From: Pohlia nutans
Lineage: Eukaryota; Streptophyta; Bryopsida; Bryales; Mniaceae
DNA length: 64,000 nucleotides
Direction: 5' to 3'
Assembly: GCA_022496805.1 (NCBI GenBank)
Contig: CM040086.1
Coordinates: 1,552,501 to 1,616,500, forward strand
The notes under the pieces were generated by a model that saw only the letters and a list, made by a program, of their open reading frames with translations, did no database searches and had not been told where the DNA came from. This document shows, piece by piece, positions 33,996-45,756 of the stretch. How positions within the stretch are numbered: position 1 is the first letter of the stretch; each line of letters begins with the position of its first letter. The position numbers and the translations under genes are program-made.

Positions 33996-34916
33996 ACATA
34001 TGCCCTTGCTCACCCACCGCTGAGTATTGATAGAGGCATTATGAAAGCAAGTGCAAGTTTGAAGAAATATCTGGAACCTTACACTACAAGGCATTGCTTT
34101 TCACTCATGTGAGTCAATCGGCGCCACTTCGCACTCACCAGTTTTTTAATTTGGTGAGTGCTATTCGTCAAGTAGGACAAACGTGTATTATATGTTGCAG
34201 TGAAATTGTTTGTTTCTATGGAGTGGTTTTATGGATCAACAATTTCTCTCATGACCTACGTTTCTCATGAGACTCTTGCCAACTGTGTCGAAAGACTTCC
34301 TCACTTGGTACACTGAAAATAGTATACTCACTTGTGTGGGAGGATCAATAGTGAGAGGATATGAAATTTCCTCTCAAGAAATTCAATTCAAATTCAAAGT
34401 CACTACCAACACCAGTTTGATTGCAATGAAACCATTTGTTTTAAGAAAATCTGAAAAATCCGTGCACACAATTTCAGTGCAGGATGAGAAAATTAATACG
34501 GGGACAGCTTGCTCATTCCTACAATTTCTAAGAATAACACCGGTTTGCATTCCACGATGACGCTTGCACTCTTTAATTAATTTTGCAACTGAAGGAGCAA
34601 GCTGAGGTGAAACACTTTAATTGATTTTGATCATTCCCTTCAAGAGTAAGTCTGCAACTGATTATATTAATGAAGGTCCAGCTAATCTGGAACGTAGAAA
34701 GCGTAGTCACAGGTATATTTCGATGTCTGAACGTCGCCTTCGTCAACCCCAGATGTGTCGCTTGGTGCCAGACCTTTAGCACAATTGATACGTTGAATGT
34801 ACTCCACGTCTCCGAAGTACTTCCTGTTCCAGAATCATCATCATTTAATTCAAACTCAAATCCTCAAACTCTCTCTGTGTTCTAATTAATTTCGTCAAAC
34901 GATTCGTTTCCAAAGT

Positions 34917-35336
34917 CACTAGTAGAACATGGTGTCGTTTTTTAGCACATAAAGCAATGGAAGGATGCACACTACTTCAAATCTTGGTTAAATTAATTGA
35001 GGCATTGCTACTCGTAGTGATGTCTTTGGAAGTGGGATGGGGAGCCTATGCTCTTTAGCCATGTCGATTGCAAGGCACATTCTTGGCACATGCCTATCTC
35101 TACTTTGTTGTCCTATTATGGTCCATTTTCACTCATCCCACTCGAGTGGGACTTGAACAAAATAACTCTAAAAAATGACCAAATGTAATAGTTGAATCTA
35201 CCAGGATTTGAAGTAGTGCCACAATTGACTAAATGGACTATCAGTGACTTCGCTAAGTAGTGTTCGTCACAACAATACAAAAGTTCCCGTCTTTCCCCCA
35301 TTTTAGAGGTGAAATGCGACGAGGTTTCTAGTAGTG
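34917..35336. mobile_element. CACTA-like MITE, longer variant (420 bp)
   Basis: Starts CACTAGTAGAACATGGTGTCG and ends CGACGAGGTTTCTAGTAGTG. Flanks (AGT, AGA) do not match exactly. The interior differs from the 193-bp copies. Confidence 0.6.
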
Positions 35337-36042
35337 AGATTTCAGTCAGATCTCTCACAAATACTCACCATAATCACCACTGTCTAGAATTCCGTCCCTA
35401 GACACAAAATTAATTATGGAAATATTCCATAGAGAACCCTCACAGTTTGACCCGGGGCCAAACTTGGGGTGGGGGGTAAAAGTGAGGGATTTTGACCCTC
35501 GGGCAGTTTTTTTTTTGCCCCCATGCCGGTCAAAAGCACCATGGTTTTACCCCCGTAAATCATGTTTTATCTCGGTAAAGGTTCCAGAAAGGGAGTCAAA
35601 GTTTGACCCCCAACTCCCAATCTACACTTTTAGACACAATGCTAAATGAGGCCAAACCATCCACTTTTACCCCACCTAAAATGTTTAGGACCCTTGTGTT
35701 CATTATGAGCATGTATACCATCTAAACATCAAACTTAGTGTCGATTCATGCATGTTCAACTCTTTTGAAAATCCATATGGTGTTCATTCGTCTACCGGCA
35801 AGATTCAATTGAAATAAATTATGCACAATGATATATTAGTAACTATGAGCATTTATTGTCTCTTCCCACGAGGGGAGAGATCACGGAAACGCATCGTTTT
35901 TAGGAGTTACCAGAAGTTACACACATGGACAGTAAGAAAACCTGTAAAAATAAATTTGGGTTAAATACTAAGACAGAGACTCCGCGACTAGCCACTTGTT
36001 ACAACCTACAATGAAATGAGAAATATTGTGGGATGGAGAGGC
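35337..36042. other. Intergenic, C-run rich segment, nothing recognised
   Basis: The segment 35430-35680 is rich in TTTGACCC, TTTTACCCC and their complements, a possible degenerate repeat. The minus-strand stretch 35935-35960 offers a splice acceptor (TTTTTACAG) for the DUF3455 gene just upstream of it in transcription, but the exon it would open is only a few codons. Confidence 0.35.
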
Positions 36043-36438
36043 TTACGGTGAACCGGAGTTGTTGGTGGCTTTAAGGAGAACCCACGCAATGGCACTCTCA
36101 TCGACGGTGACCCGGGCCACGGCCACGCCGGTGACCAAGCTCGCCGGCACGCCTTTGGAAGGCAGAGTTTCCCAAGACGGCTGCCCACCCAGAGCGTCCG
36201 GTTGCGGCAAGTAGAAGTGACGCCCAATCCATTTCTTCTCCTGGTTGAACAGCTTGGCCTTGGCACTGAAATTCACCCACTCGGAGCCATTGTATCGGTA
36301 GTACTGCTCTCCTCTCGCAAACAGATACACTTGCAGCTTGTACCCCGGCGGCACTTGGATCTCCTCCGGCACTTGCAACTCCGCCAATGCAAACACACAA
36401 ATTGACACAACCAGCAAGAGTACCAGGAAACTCGCCAT
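36043..36438 (-). CDS. Secreted DUF3455 protein, possibly truncated
   Basis: Open frame of 131 codons on the minus strand. It begins with a signal peptide (MASFLVLLLVVSICVFALA) and continues with VPPGYKLQVYLFARGEQYYRY, GRHFYLPQPDALGGQPSWE and AIAWVLLKATNNSG. The order G-x-Q-Y-Y, W, G-x-H-F, then a late I-A-W-V-L-L segment is that of DUF3455, a family of unknown function best known from fungi and bacteria. Family members normally continue some 30-40 residues past this point (an IQR-like segment and a final Cys). Here the frame stops at GSP, and the bases ACC|GTAAGC at its end could be a splice donor; the only nearby acceptor adds about eight codons and a stop. It may be a shortened gene or have a distant exon. 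Family recognised from memory, so moderate confidence. Confidence 0.7.
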   Translation of the reverse strand: MASFLVLLLVVSICVFALAELQVPEEIQVPPGYKLQVYLFARGEQYYRYNGSEWVNFSAKAKLFNQEKKWIGRHFYLPQPDALGGQPSWETLPSKGVPASLVTGVAVARVTVDESAIAWVLLKATNNSGSP

Positions 36439-37157
36439 GCTAGTTAGCTACATGCCCTGCTAGATAGATAGATTGAATGGAGACAACGACGGCGTGGCAA
36501 TTCAAGTGTTTGATCGATCATTAAATTCTCAAGGAAAACAACACCGGGGTACGACAAACTGTATGAATTATGCTCGTTCCAATAATTTGTCCGTACCTAC
36601 TTGTCAAGGTTCAGTTGAACTGCACAAAATCCTCGGCCTAGCTAGCTCCAAAGTCGATCATTCTGTTGTAATTGGTTTCAAAGAACGAACTTATGGATAT
36701 TCTCAACGTACTTCCTGGTGCCGGCCTTCCTGAACCACAAATATATTAATGCATGAACAATGCCAGTGAAGCAGAGAAAAAATATTAGTTTCTAGCTCCT
36801 CGTGAGTATCTGTTGACTGAGTTAAACACTCACTCCGAGTATTGTATCGATATATACTCCTTTTTGACCTTTGAATAAGCAATCTAGAAGTAAAATTATC
36901 GATATTAAATTATGCAGACACTCAGCATTTTTCATTCGATTTGGATCTTCTCAGTAGTGCATGGGTGTGGATTCTCTTGCTTGTGAAAGTTTGGTGGAGT
37001 AAAATATAATCAGTACGAAAGTGTGGCGCCCGCCGGCTGCCTCTATCGATCACGTGCACGCTGAATGAAGCCCATGCGTGGTTTTACTTAAAATTAAATT
37101 AGATTCTTTCTCCAAACAACCGATGTCAATTCAGTTTAAACAATGAAACGGGAGATT
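36439..37157. other. Upstream flank of the DUF3455 gene
   Basis: No gene recognised. A fragment like the GAGCAT MITE right end (AGTGCATGGGTGTGGATTCTC) lies near 36955-36979. Confidence 0.4.
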
Positions 37158-37360
37158 GGAGTTATCCTAAAAGTCAAGTGGTGTTTGAGTAAGATCCCAT
37201 GTGTTTTGGTTTAATGTACTCTTATTTATTCACTCTAAATAGTTATGAAGTTTGAAAGAGCTTGATGGTCTCTCACTATTAGGTGTGCAAGAGCTTGGTG
37301 GTTTTCAAACTCATGATAAACTAGTTTAGCCGTCTTTTTTGACGGCTAAACTAGTTGTGC
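37158..37360. mobile_element. Left arm and loop of the hairpin MITE
   Basis: GGAGTTATCCTAAAAGTCAAG through the arm to the loop, where CTAGTTTAGCCGTC and GACGGCTAAACTAG form a perfect 14-bp stem (37321-37354). The right arm is absent. Contains the TTTAATGTACTC stretch that is the empty form of the TTAA insertion site at 16852. Confidence 0.8.
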
Positions 37361-38211
37361 ATAAGTTTATCCACAACTTGGACTACAATATGAGGCCATC
37401 GAAATGGACATAGCTTTGTCAGAGTGCCGGTAGTTGGGGCTTTTTTGTTTTTTTTATTGCAATGAAACAGAATTTCATTGTTGTCGCTTTTGCATACGTG
37501 ATTTGCATGTGGTATGACAATTTGTCATTGCGGGTTGGTCTTTCGAGGAACTCACTGATGAGTTCATGAGACCCAGAGCTTTTGAACCTTTCCATAATCA
37601 ATGCTACTGTAGATTGCACAATTCCTCTACAGTTCCGCTGTAAGTTGCACCATTGGATTCAAGATGCTCTCCTCTCTTCTCTTGCTACGAACACTCAGGA
37701 CTCAATAATAGAAAAGAAACCTAGCATGATGGGCTCAAGAATAGATATATTTTTAAATAGATGGTCACCAGAAAAAGAAACACCTCAAAAATTTGGCACA
37801 CTGTAGATGCCATGCATGAATGACCAATGAATGCCTATCTTCTTCCTGTAGCTTGTACACACAAAGAATCTGGGTTCCTTTTCCAAGGTTGTTGAGGCAT
37901 GCAGATCCTCAAGAATGTTCATAAGCGTCCACGATGACCAGAATGGTCATCATGTTTATTTTAACAGTTTTGAGTAGGTCCTATTTGGACTTCCTCTTGT
38001 TTGAATTTATTTGATTTTTTGACCAACACATGCAATGATCTTCACCAGTTCTAGTGATATAAAATTTGGTCCCATCTGGATTATATTTTTCACAATATGA
38101 TCAATTGAATTAAGAACTGTGAATCCTTGGGTTAAGCTACTGAGCAAAGAACAGGGCACTAAAATTACAGTTGTTATGATACAATTGAACAGCTGCTTGA
38201 GGTACCTGATA
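37361..38211. other. Intergenic with a degenerate family A TTAA fragment
   Basis: The segment about 37960-38135 contains family A core words (TTGACCAACACATGCAATG, AATTAAGAACTGTGAATCCTTGG) but lacks clear TTAA ends. Otherwise nothing recognised. Confidence 0.5.
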
Positions 38212-41200
38212 TCAAGCAAGTTCAAGTTCAAGCTTCGCAAAGGCTCTTTCTAGAGAATCAGCGGACTCTTCGCCCTTTTGGACCTTTTCTTCCTTATTTG
38301 AAGCTTCAGGCTTCGATGCATCCGAACGGGCAGAGGGCAACTTTTCTCTACGGGTAGCTTCTGGTAAATCGTTGATTTCCGTGACAGAGTCATTGTCCAA
38401 CTCAGCTTCCAATAACAATAATTCTTCTTCAAGCTCCGCGTCATCTGCATCCGTGCTGAGCGGCGCCTCGCCTACACAGGGACATGAGCGTTCTGTTCAG
38501 TCACCACTCTATTATGACCTAGAGGACTGCAGAGAAAAAGCTAGTTTGTTCACAGAAAGTGATGCATCTCCATTTCATTGCTAAATTGAAAGCAGAAATC
38601 CTGAAATCGTGACAAAAAAACATCGGTACTGAAAAACTACAAAATGCTGCTTAATACTGAGATACCCTGACCTTGCCTAGATGTCGTAACCCGAATTAAC
38701 AACACCAGCCCATTTAGTCTATGATTTATGCATAGCCAAACGGAATCATGTGTCTAAGAATAACAGAACTTGAAGGACTCACAGATACCTCACTCTGATC
38801 AGGAAACAATCTGAACAATCATACATACGAAAAAGCATGAAAAATGAGAAGAGGCAGTACCCAGGGCTGTTTGAGTTTCACGTTGCTGTGAGATGGCTTC
38901 ATCCACCTCTTCCAGACACGTTTGAACTTCTGCCAAGGTAACATGATTTTCTTTGATCGCTTGCACTCCGACCTTCACGGCATCAGTAACCTGCATTACC
39001 AAGTCCAGATCTCGGAATCATGAAAACCTAAAAGAAAATCCAGTCATACAGAATAAACCCCTACTTAAGAGATGCACCATCTTATTTACTAGTAAGCATT
39101 CTACACCCACTACAGTAAAAGCAAGCATACTCACCTTTCTAGTTGCTTCTGCATCAGCAATGGAGGTCAAGACCTCGTCAATTCTGTCCATAAAAGTCTC
39201 ACATTTTCCCTTGCTAGTCGTCAGGACCTTCAATCGCCGTGCATGGCGAAGAGCCCCTTTCTTGTCTCCAGACTTAAGGGCCAACACAGTTGCAGCTCTC
39301 GAGCTGTACAAATAGCACCAAATGTACTTTGAAAACCAGATTTTTTTTTTTAAAAGAAAAGAAGGCTAGAGTAAGTCCCTCAAATCTGGTTGCTTTCAAT
39401 ACTAGATCAATTACTTGTCATCTGGAAGACCGTCTACTCGTAAGTCGTTCACAATCCGATGAGTCTGTCCAAGGAAATTCCAATGTAATATCCTACCTAT
39501 CACAATGGGAGTGACCTTGCGATCACAGTTAGATGAATCAAAACTCAGCATGAACTTAAGCTTGTTGCTCATGAAAAATAATTTGATGCTCCATGTAAAC
39601 GCAAGCAATAATCAGAGCATTACATACAGGATCAATGTCTAACCTTGCCGCACGGACATCAAGGATGTTTGATTGCTGCTGCAACCTTTCCAAGGTCCAA
39701 TACAAGCGCAGCACATGAGTGTCAATTTCTATGACAGCTGGGACAGGCTCATCCTTGAGAGCAATTTTGATTCCCTGCAAATGAGAGCCAGCTCTGTGTA
39801 AACTCAAGAAGGATATAAGCTCTTGTGTTAGTTCGTAACGAGTACACTCGGGCTACCTCTCAAAAGACACTAAACCATTGAAACAGAAAAACCAGCTACA
39901 CTGTCATCAACGATAAATGAATATCAGACAGTTGCCAGAATGCACACCTCAATATTTTCCTTCCCGTCCAATTTGATGTGGCGAGCTCTGCCTTGATTGA
40001 TCAGCAGAGCCATGAGAATATCCGCAGTCTCTGAGGACCCGCAGAGCTCTCGGAACCGCGTCATTGTGACTACACACACATGCCTCCACTCAGCTTCTGA
40101 CAACGCTTTGATAACAAGTGAGCTGCGTTCCTAATGAGAAAACGTCCAATTGCACACATCAGGAGATCAATAGTTATCCCCTAAAGGACCAAGAAGCCCT
40201 CATTATTTTTTTTAGCAGCCTTAAGTCATAGATGGACTTCCTTCTGTTTAAATTTATCTGTTTTCTGACTAACTCATACAATGTGCTTCACTGATTCCGG
40301 TGATATCAAATTTGGTCCAATCTAAATTATCTTTTCCACAACATGATCGGTTGAATTTGTCATTTTAAAACCATGAATCCTTGGTACTTTAGGGGTTATG
40401 TATTGCCACGAACAGAGAGGCGAGTGTGTGCATTAGAAAGCCCCTTGTAATAATTTTAAGATTTACAACAACGATCCAATAACCAGGAAAGCTTGGAAAC
40501 AAGGTCCACAAGAAAGTGTACCTGGAGTAGAGGAGTGACGATCAGCATATCAGGCAGTCCAGTCTCCGGTTGGGCTCCAGCTGGTGCACCACGGACTTGG
40601 CTACCCACCCATGTGAAAACTTGTTTAAAAACTGAGCCAGTGTACTGTGCAAGCGTTGCCTGAGGCCGCATCAACTCTTCTCTTGTTTGAAGCTCCCCAG
40701 ATTTACGCATTTCAGTCTGGGAAAGAACGAAACATCAGGCTTCCATAACCGAAGTAATCCCACCACTTTAGATTGCACAGCTGGAATCAACAAGCTTGAA
40801 ATCCTACACCCTGATCAGCGCAAAAACAAAAATATTTATTCATTTAACTCGTTCTGTTCAATGTCGACTTCACTCAAGAAACAAAAATGAGCTTGGAAAG
40901 GTGGCGCTTTCATGGCTCCATGCTAGAAATGTTGAGAAACTTGTTATCTCAAAGATGCCATAAAAGCAATAATTATATAAGCTTGTTCTCTCACCTCTAA
41001 ATAACATTCTATAACCCAGAGATTTCCTTCTATGACACCTCATAGAACATCCCTCTAGGAGAGGAAAATCCCCACTAGCATTTCCGAGGCAACAAGGCAC
41101 TTATATTCGTGGGAGCCCAGTTAATAATGTTCTTTACTTGCACATGATATAGGTCCAAATTTTAACCTTGTTGTTTCAACTTGTGCACTGTAAAATGACA

Positions 41201-42715
41201 GTCTAAGGTAATGCACCTTATTTGTGACACCTGACTATTTGTGACATCTATAAGGCACCCATTTGTGCCACGTACTTTCCCTTGCATGGACACTTCATTG
41301 ACGCCAGAAATTGTGTGGCACTAGGCTGAAAATTTGTCTTATTACCATATGTAAGTGACGGTAGTTAAACACAAGTGATAGATAGTGTATTTTCTCCACA
41401 TAGTACGTGTCCATTTTAGACTGAACACATGGCCGTTTCAACTAAGAGTTGTGGCAATTAGGGATGAGGAGAAGGATCATTATGGATTGCCTTTTTGTTC
41501 AGAATGGAGGGGCCCTAGTGGCACTTTTGGATTTGTTGAGAACACCTTCAATAAATTCTACATATGATGTCAGAAAAAGAAAAATAGGATTCCACTTGCG
41601 ATGAGTTTGTGTTGTTATGTTCCACATTCAACAATTTTTTTACCCTTCGTTACATTTCCAAGAGGGCGCAGTTGAAATTAGGGTGCACTACCTTAGAAAT
41701 TCAAAGAGAACAGGGCATATATGGAGAATTCCTAGTTGAAGGCAAAGACCTCATCAAGAAAGTAGGAAATGAGCAGAACGGTAGAACAAAGTCAGAGTCC
41801 CATAGCTGAAGCATTTGCACTGCCTAAATCTGTCTACTCCTGCAGTCTAAAATTCAAACAAAGTAGGGCATACAACACGACTTGCTGGTTGAAGGCAAAA
41901 GACCTCATCAAGAAAGTAACAAGGTATGAGCAGCACTATACCAGAACGGTAGATATCCCCAACGGCGTTATCCCTTCACGAAGAAACCACAGATGCTGGA
42001 CCTAGAAGAAACGCAACAACGAACTCACACAATCAATCGATGGCAAAGCACGAGATCCAGGACGTAAAGAATTGAAATGACATAGTTGCTGCATGCCTGA
42101 ATTTCCAAGTATAAGAATAGGAGACAGTCCGTTGAGTGAAAGCCTACTTTCAATCAACTTGAACCCCTCAGCGCCTAAAACGCCAAACATGACCAACTGC
42201 ATCACTGAACTTTGCATCGAATGATGGCATTTTCTCATTTTACCTCGGTTTCCTAATTGCAATACATCATTTTAAAGCTCTTGTTCTATACTACAAGATC
42301 AACAATGTCGATCGTGTCAAACTGAAGTCATTTCCACACAAACAGATGCTTTCCAGCAGGGGGTCCAATTTTCCTACACTACAGAAGGACGCTTCCTGAA
42401 GTATCACTGCGGTCATGTATTGTTCTCCATACAAGCAAGGGATTGTTGCCGTATTTCACTACAACAATATAATTATTTGAGTACACCTTTGTATCATTTA
42501 AGGGCAGGATCATCACGTACTTGCGTGGGATGAATGGCGACGAGGCCAAGGTGGCGCGCACTCTTGACCACCAAAGCTTTCCAGAAGTGAAGGCGATTCT
42601 CCCAATCCGCGCGTTGTCCCGTGAAGCCCTTGTAGCGAGCTCGGGCCACCACCTCGTCGTCCCAGTCCGGCACCTCCGCCCTCAGAAACGCCGCCAGATC
42701 CTTTGCCATCGCCAT
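38212..42715 (-). CDS. CHMP7: CHMP7-like ESCRT-III / SNF7-family protein
   Basis: Subunit acting in ESCRT-III membrane remodelling at endosomes and, by analogy with other eukaryotes, at the nuclear envelope. Eight exons on the minus strand: 42715-42521, 42001-41942, 40716-40522, 40130-39948, 39774-39644, 39303-39135, 38990-38861, 38471-38212 (1323 nt, 440 aa; an alternative ATG at 42709 gives 438). Junctions are in phase; exons 2 and 4 are short or lack their own ATG. The N-terminus has PDWDDEVVARARYKGFTGQR and WFLREGITPLGI, diagnostic of plant CHMP7. The SNF7 half has LKSGDKKGALRHARRLK and a helical region, then an acidic Glu/Leu-rich tail ending LERAFAKLELELA. Introns 1 and 3 carry TTAA-type repeats. 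Confident. Confidence 0.93.
40174..40399. mobile_element. Family A element with TTAT instead of TTAA flanks, CHMP7 intron 3
   Basis: Both flanks read TTAT (40174-40177 and 40396-40399), with ends CCCCTAAAGGACCAAG and, inverted, TTGGTACTTTAGGGG. An identical non-palindromic 4-bp flank on both sides shows the duplication is truly four bases and that TTAT can be used. Confidence 0.82.
41696..41955. repeat. Imperfect direct duplication next to CHMP7 exon 2
   Basis: A segment of about 90 bp (41696-41785) recurs at about 41852-41953, sharing AAGACCTCATCAAGAAAGTA and GAGCAG...AGAACGGTAGA. The second copy includes the exon 2 end and donor site. Confidence 0.65.
42158..42385 (-). repeat. Family H repeat in CHMP7 intron 1
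   Basis: Inverted copy of the repeat found twice in REP intron 1 (46703-47186), sharing CATTTTCTCATTTTACCTC and the stretch GGGGGTCCAATTTTCCTACAC. Its TTAA-type end has mutated to TTGAACCCCTCAGC. The match includes the sequence near the 42300 region that encodes nothing. Confidence 0.75.
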
Positions 42716-42739
42716 CGCCAGACTCACCCCGACAAGCAA

Positions 42740-43559
42740 TCTACCTCCTCATTGCTACGATTACACAACACGAAGAATTCAGCTCCAGGCAACACAGTTT
42801 CACCAAACCCTCGTTTCTTCGACTCACAATTAAGTTCCACCAATTTGCAATTGGGACATCACTCCACTTCACTGATCGACCCTAAAATTACAATCACACC
42901 AACGTCTCTCGATTTCTTTTCTTCCTCAGAAAACGATGCTCTCCCTACACGATCACGAATCAATCCCAGAACAGCTTGCAAATTAGGTCAGAAACTGTTG
43001 AGTAATGCCCTCAGTACACACCAACGTCTCTCGATCGTCAGAAACGATTTCTTTCTTTCCTCAGAAATGATGCTCTCCCCACACGATCACGAAACAATCC
43101 CAGAACAGCTTGCGAATTAGGTCAGAAACTGGTGATGCCCGGGTGGAGCAGGGTATGAGTAAGACCCTCAGTACATCTGATCGAACTGCATATGTGGCAG
43201 GTCCTTGCTTGAGTCTTCGATGATCGGTGATCGAGTGATTCAAAGTCGAAAAAATCCAGCTCCAGGCAACACAGTTTCACCAAACCCTCGTTTCTTCGAC
43301 TCACAATTAATTTGCAACTGGGACATAACTTCACTTAACTGATCGACCCTAAAAGTACAATCACACCAGATCATGAGAAACGATTTCTCCACGAGTCAAT
43401 CCCAGCAAATTAGGTCACAAACTAGTGATACCGACGTTGATCGACCCTAAAAATACAATCACACCAGATTATCAGAAACGATTTCTTTTCTTCCTCGATT
43501 CTCCACGAATCAATCCCAGCAAATTAGGTCACAAACTAGTGATACCGAGTATTGGGTAA
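42740..43559. repeat. Duplicated 5' flank of CHMP7
   Basis: A segment of about 55 bp (from CAGCTCCAGGCAACACAG) occurs at 42779-42833 and 43257-43309. A ~130-bp unit with GATGCTCTCC...AAATTAGGTCAGAAACTG occurs at about 42934 and 43068. GATCGACCCTAAAA with TACAATCACACCA occurs three times (about 42876, 43339, 43438). The promoter region has therefore been duplicated in pieces. No gene is seen in it. Confidence 0.75.
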
Positions 43560-44016
43560 GAGCATCTCCACCACTGCGCAAGAAGAGAGGCTCTGGGAAA
43601 GGGCTTTCGAGGGCTCCAAATATGCATTCAAAAAATTTAATGCGGCGGTCTCCCACCCTTGTTTGCTTCTTGACTCTCCATATTGCAAGTTGATAAATAT
43701 AGGAATGGTGGACGAGGCAAGTCCATAAATCTAGGGCTCTTCTTCAATTTGTGATTGGTCACTATTCTTGCTCTTGGCTCCTAGTTCCCAAAAGTGCCTT
43801 GATTCAAGGAATCTCAAGTGAATGAGGCCAAAGAAAGCCCGGAATATGGGCTCACTAAGAGCAATGCTCACCCGTGAGGATAGTGAGTGTAGCCAAAAAT
43901 TTGAAGAGCCCTGGCTATCAAGCCCGCATTTATGGAGAGGGGTGGGGCATGTTTTTCTCCAAGGCCGCGTTAAAGGGCTTGTTGAGTCCCTTTAACGCGA
44001 CAGGGTGGAGATGCTC
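43560..44016. mobile_element. PIF/Harbinger-like MITE, GAGCAT family, longer variant (457 bp)
   Basis: Starts GAGCATCTCCACCACTGCG and ends GGTGGAGATGCTC with TAA on both sides (43557-43559, 44017-44019). The interior is unlike that of the ~310-bp copies apart from the ends. Confidence 0.78.
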
Positions 44017-44278
44017 TAATACCCTCAATACATATAGTTGGATTATCGTTCAATACAATTATCCGACAGCAGTCGGAAACTAGATTTTTGCCTCAAATAT
44101 ACACAAGCTTGGAAGAATGAGAATGGGAGAAAACATGGAGCAAAATTGCCTACGGCAAGACCATGGAAAAATAGTACTCCGTACAACAATGTAGAATTGT
44201 CTTATTGGGGTTTCAAAATTAATTTGAGTTGAGGTTGCTTTAACGCAGACGTCAAAGCAACCACAAGACTTAGTATTA

Positions 44279-44642
44279 GATAGATAGAAACTCTGGTCCT
44301 TTTAGGGGCCGGCGTGAATGAAGTGTCCATTCGTAATGCCAATGATCCGATGCCCACCGGACAAGGGGAAATTGGGACAATACTACTCTCCCCTTTCGAG
44401 GATGGACACTATAGTGACACACTATGCTACTACCTAGCTAGCCACTAGTGCCTTGAAGATACCGGACATGGTATCCCCCCCAAAGAGCATTAAGGTACCC
44501 ATACAACAAGGTCCAAGGACCCCCACCCATAGTTGGGTGGACTATGGTGGTGAGCACCACGCCGGCATGGGGAATAAAACCCACAACCTCCTCATTGGGG
44601 GCCATGAGCCCCAACCACCAAGCCAAAGCCCGTGGTGCCAAT
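44279..44642 (-). mobile_element. 5'-truncated LINE copy, minus orientation
   Basis: The left side begins GATAGATAGAAACTC, the reverse of the 3' tail of the LINE at 11390-11555, with matching internal words (AAGTGTCCATTCGTAATGCC, ACTACTCTCC..TTTCGAGGATGGACAC). TTAGTATTA flanks both sides (44270-44278, 44643-44651). The part from about 44450 extends further into the element and has a short GC-rich open frame of unknown identity. Confidence 0.7.
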
Positions 44643-44648
44643 TTAGTA

Positions 44649-44886
44649 TTAACCCCTAAAGGATCAAAAATTCATGGTTTTAAAATGACAAGTTTAAATG
44701 ATCATATTCTCAAAATTATAATTTGAATTGGACCAAATTTTAAATCACTAGAATTAGTGAAGAATATTACATATGTTGAATTAAAAATAAAATTAAAAAT
44801 AACGGAATTTTTTTTACATAAAACCTTCTTAAAATCACTGAAAAAACATGAGCCTCATCGTGGCGTTATGGTCTTTTAGAGGTTAA
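44649..44886. mobile_element. TTAA element, family A, in a LINE target duplication
   Basis: TTAACCCCTAAAGGATC to TCTTTTAGAGGTTAA, with a family A core. Its TTAA target includes the end of the right-hand target duplication of the adjacent LINE copy, so it inserted after the LINE. Confidence 0.75.
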
Positions 44887-45756
44887 TTTTAATATGTGTT
44901 GAGGCAGAGCTCAAAGCAACCTCCATACACTTTTATTTTTAATTTCTACAAGTAGAATTTTGTATAGAGGTTGTTTTCAACTCAAAGGAACATCAACACT
45001 TAGTAGTTCAAGTATAGTATGTTTTGGGGTCGTAGTGTTGTAGTGTAATAGTGTTATCAATGTGGTTTTTCAATTAATTAATTAGTTCAAGGTGGGTGCT
45101 ATAGGGGTCCATGTGGCAACTTGTGAGGACATCCACGTTTAAAATACTCAAAAATTTAGAAAATTCACCAAAATGCACAATAATTCACGAATTTCACAAG
45201 AATGCACAATTTAATGTCATCAATTCAACCTCCAATGTACTGGTACTCACACTGCATAGTACTCAAAGTTGGTGCACTAAATTTTTGCAATGAGCATGGC
45301 TAGCACACTCTCAACTTCTTGTTACAATGAAACCCTAAAGTTAGGTTTCAAAACCCTAAAAAAAAACATTTCTAGACATTTATGTTGTGATTTATCATTG
45401 ATACCTTCTACCCTATCAATAAACCTTGATATTTTTCCTATAGACCAATTGTTCATGTTTTCTTCAAAGCGTCCATAGCTCAATCTTCCATAATAAGTAG
45501 ATTGTAACACTCTATTGAGAATGCAATCTGAACATCAGAGTTTAGGGTCGCTTTAAGGGCAACCTATAGATAGCGCTTTGGAAATTCATAACTTATTCAT
45601 ATGGTGTCCAAATAATGCATGCTAAAGTGCGTTGGAATCCTCTTGAACTTGCTAAAAAATCCACTGAAATATTTTCTGTTTTATGTGTGTAAATAGGCTT
45701 AGTTGGTAAAGTGAACACTTTAAGATAAAGTTATCTTAGAGGACAAGCCAATTCAT
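44887..45756. other. Intergenic, nothing recognised
   Basis: AT-rich sequence with short frames only. Fragments AAACCCTAAA appear singly near 45330-45360 but do not form an array. Confidence 0.4.

Noticed and set aside
42379..42561. Read-through of CHMP7 exon 1 past 42521
   Set aside because: The sequence beyond is family H repeat and intron; exon 2 at 42001 continues the conserved protein.
44438..44641. 67-codon minus frame with many Trp and Gly
   Set aside because: It lies in a 5'-truncated LINE copy; it may be a retroelement scrap but is not a host gene.
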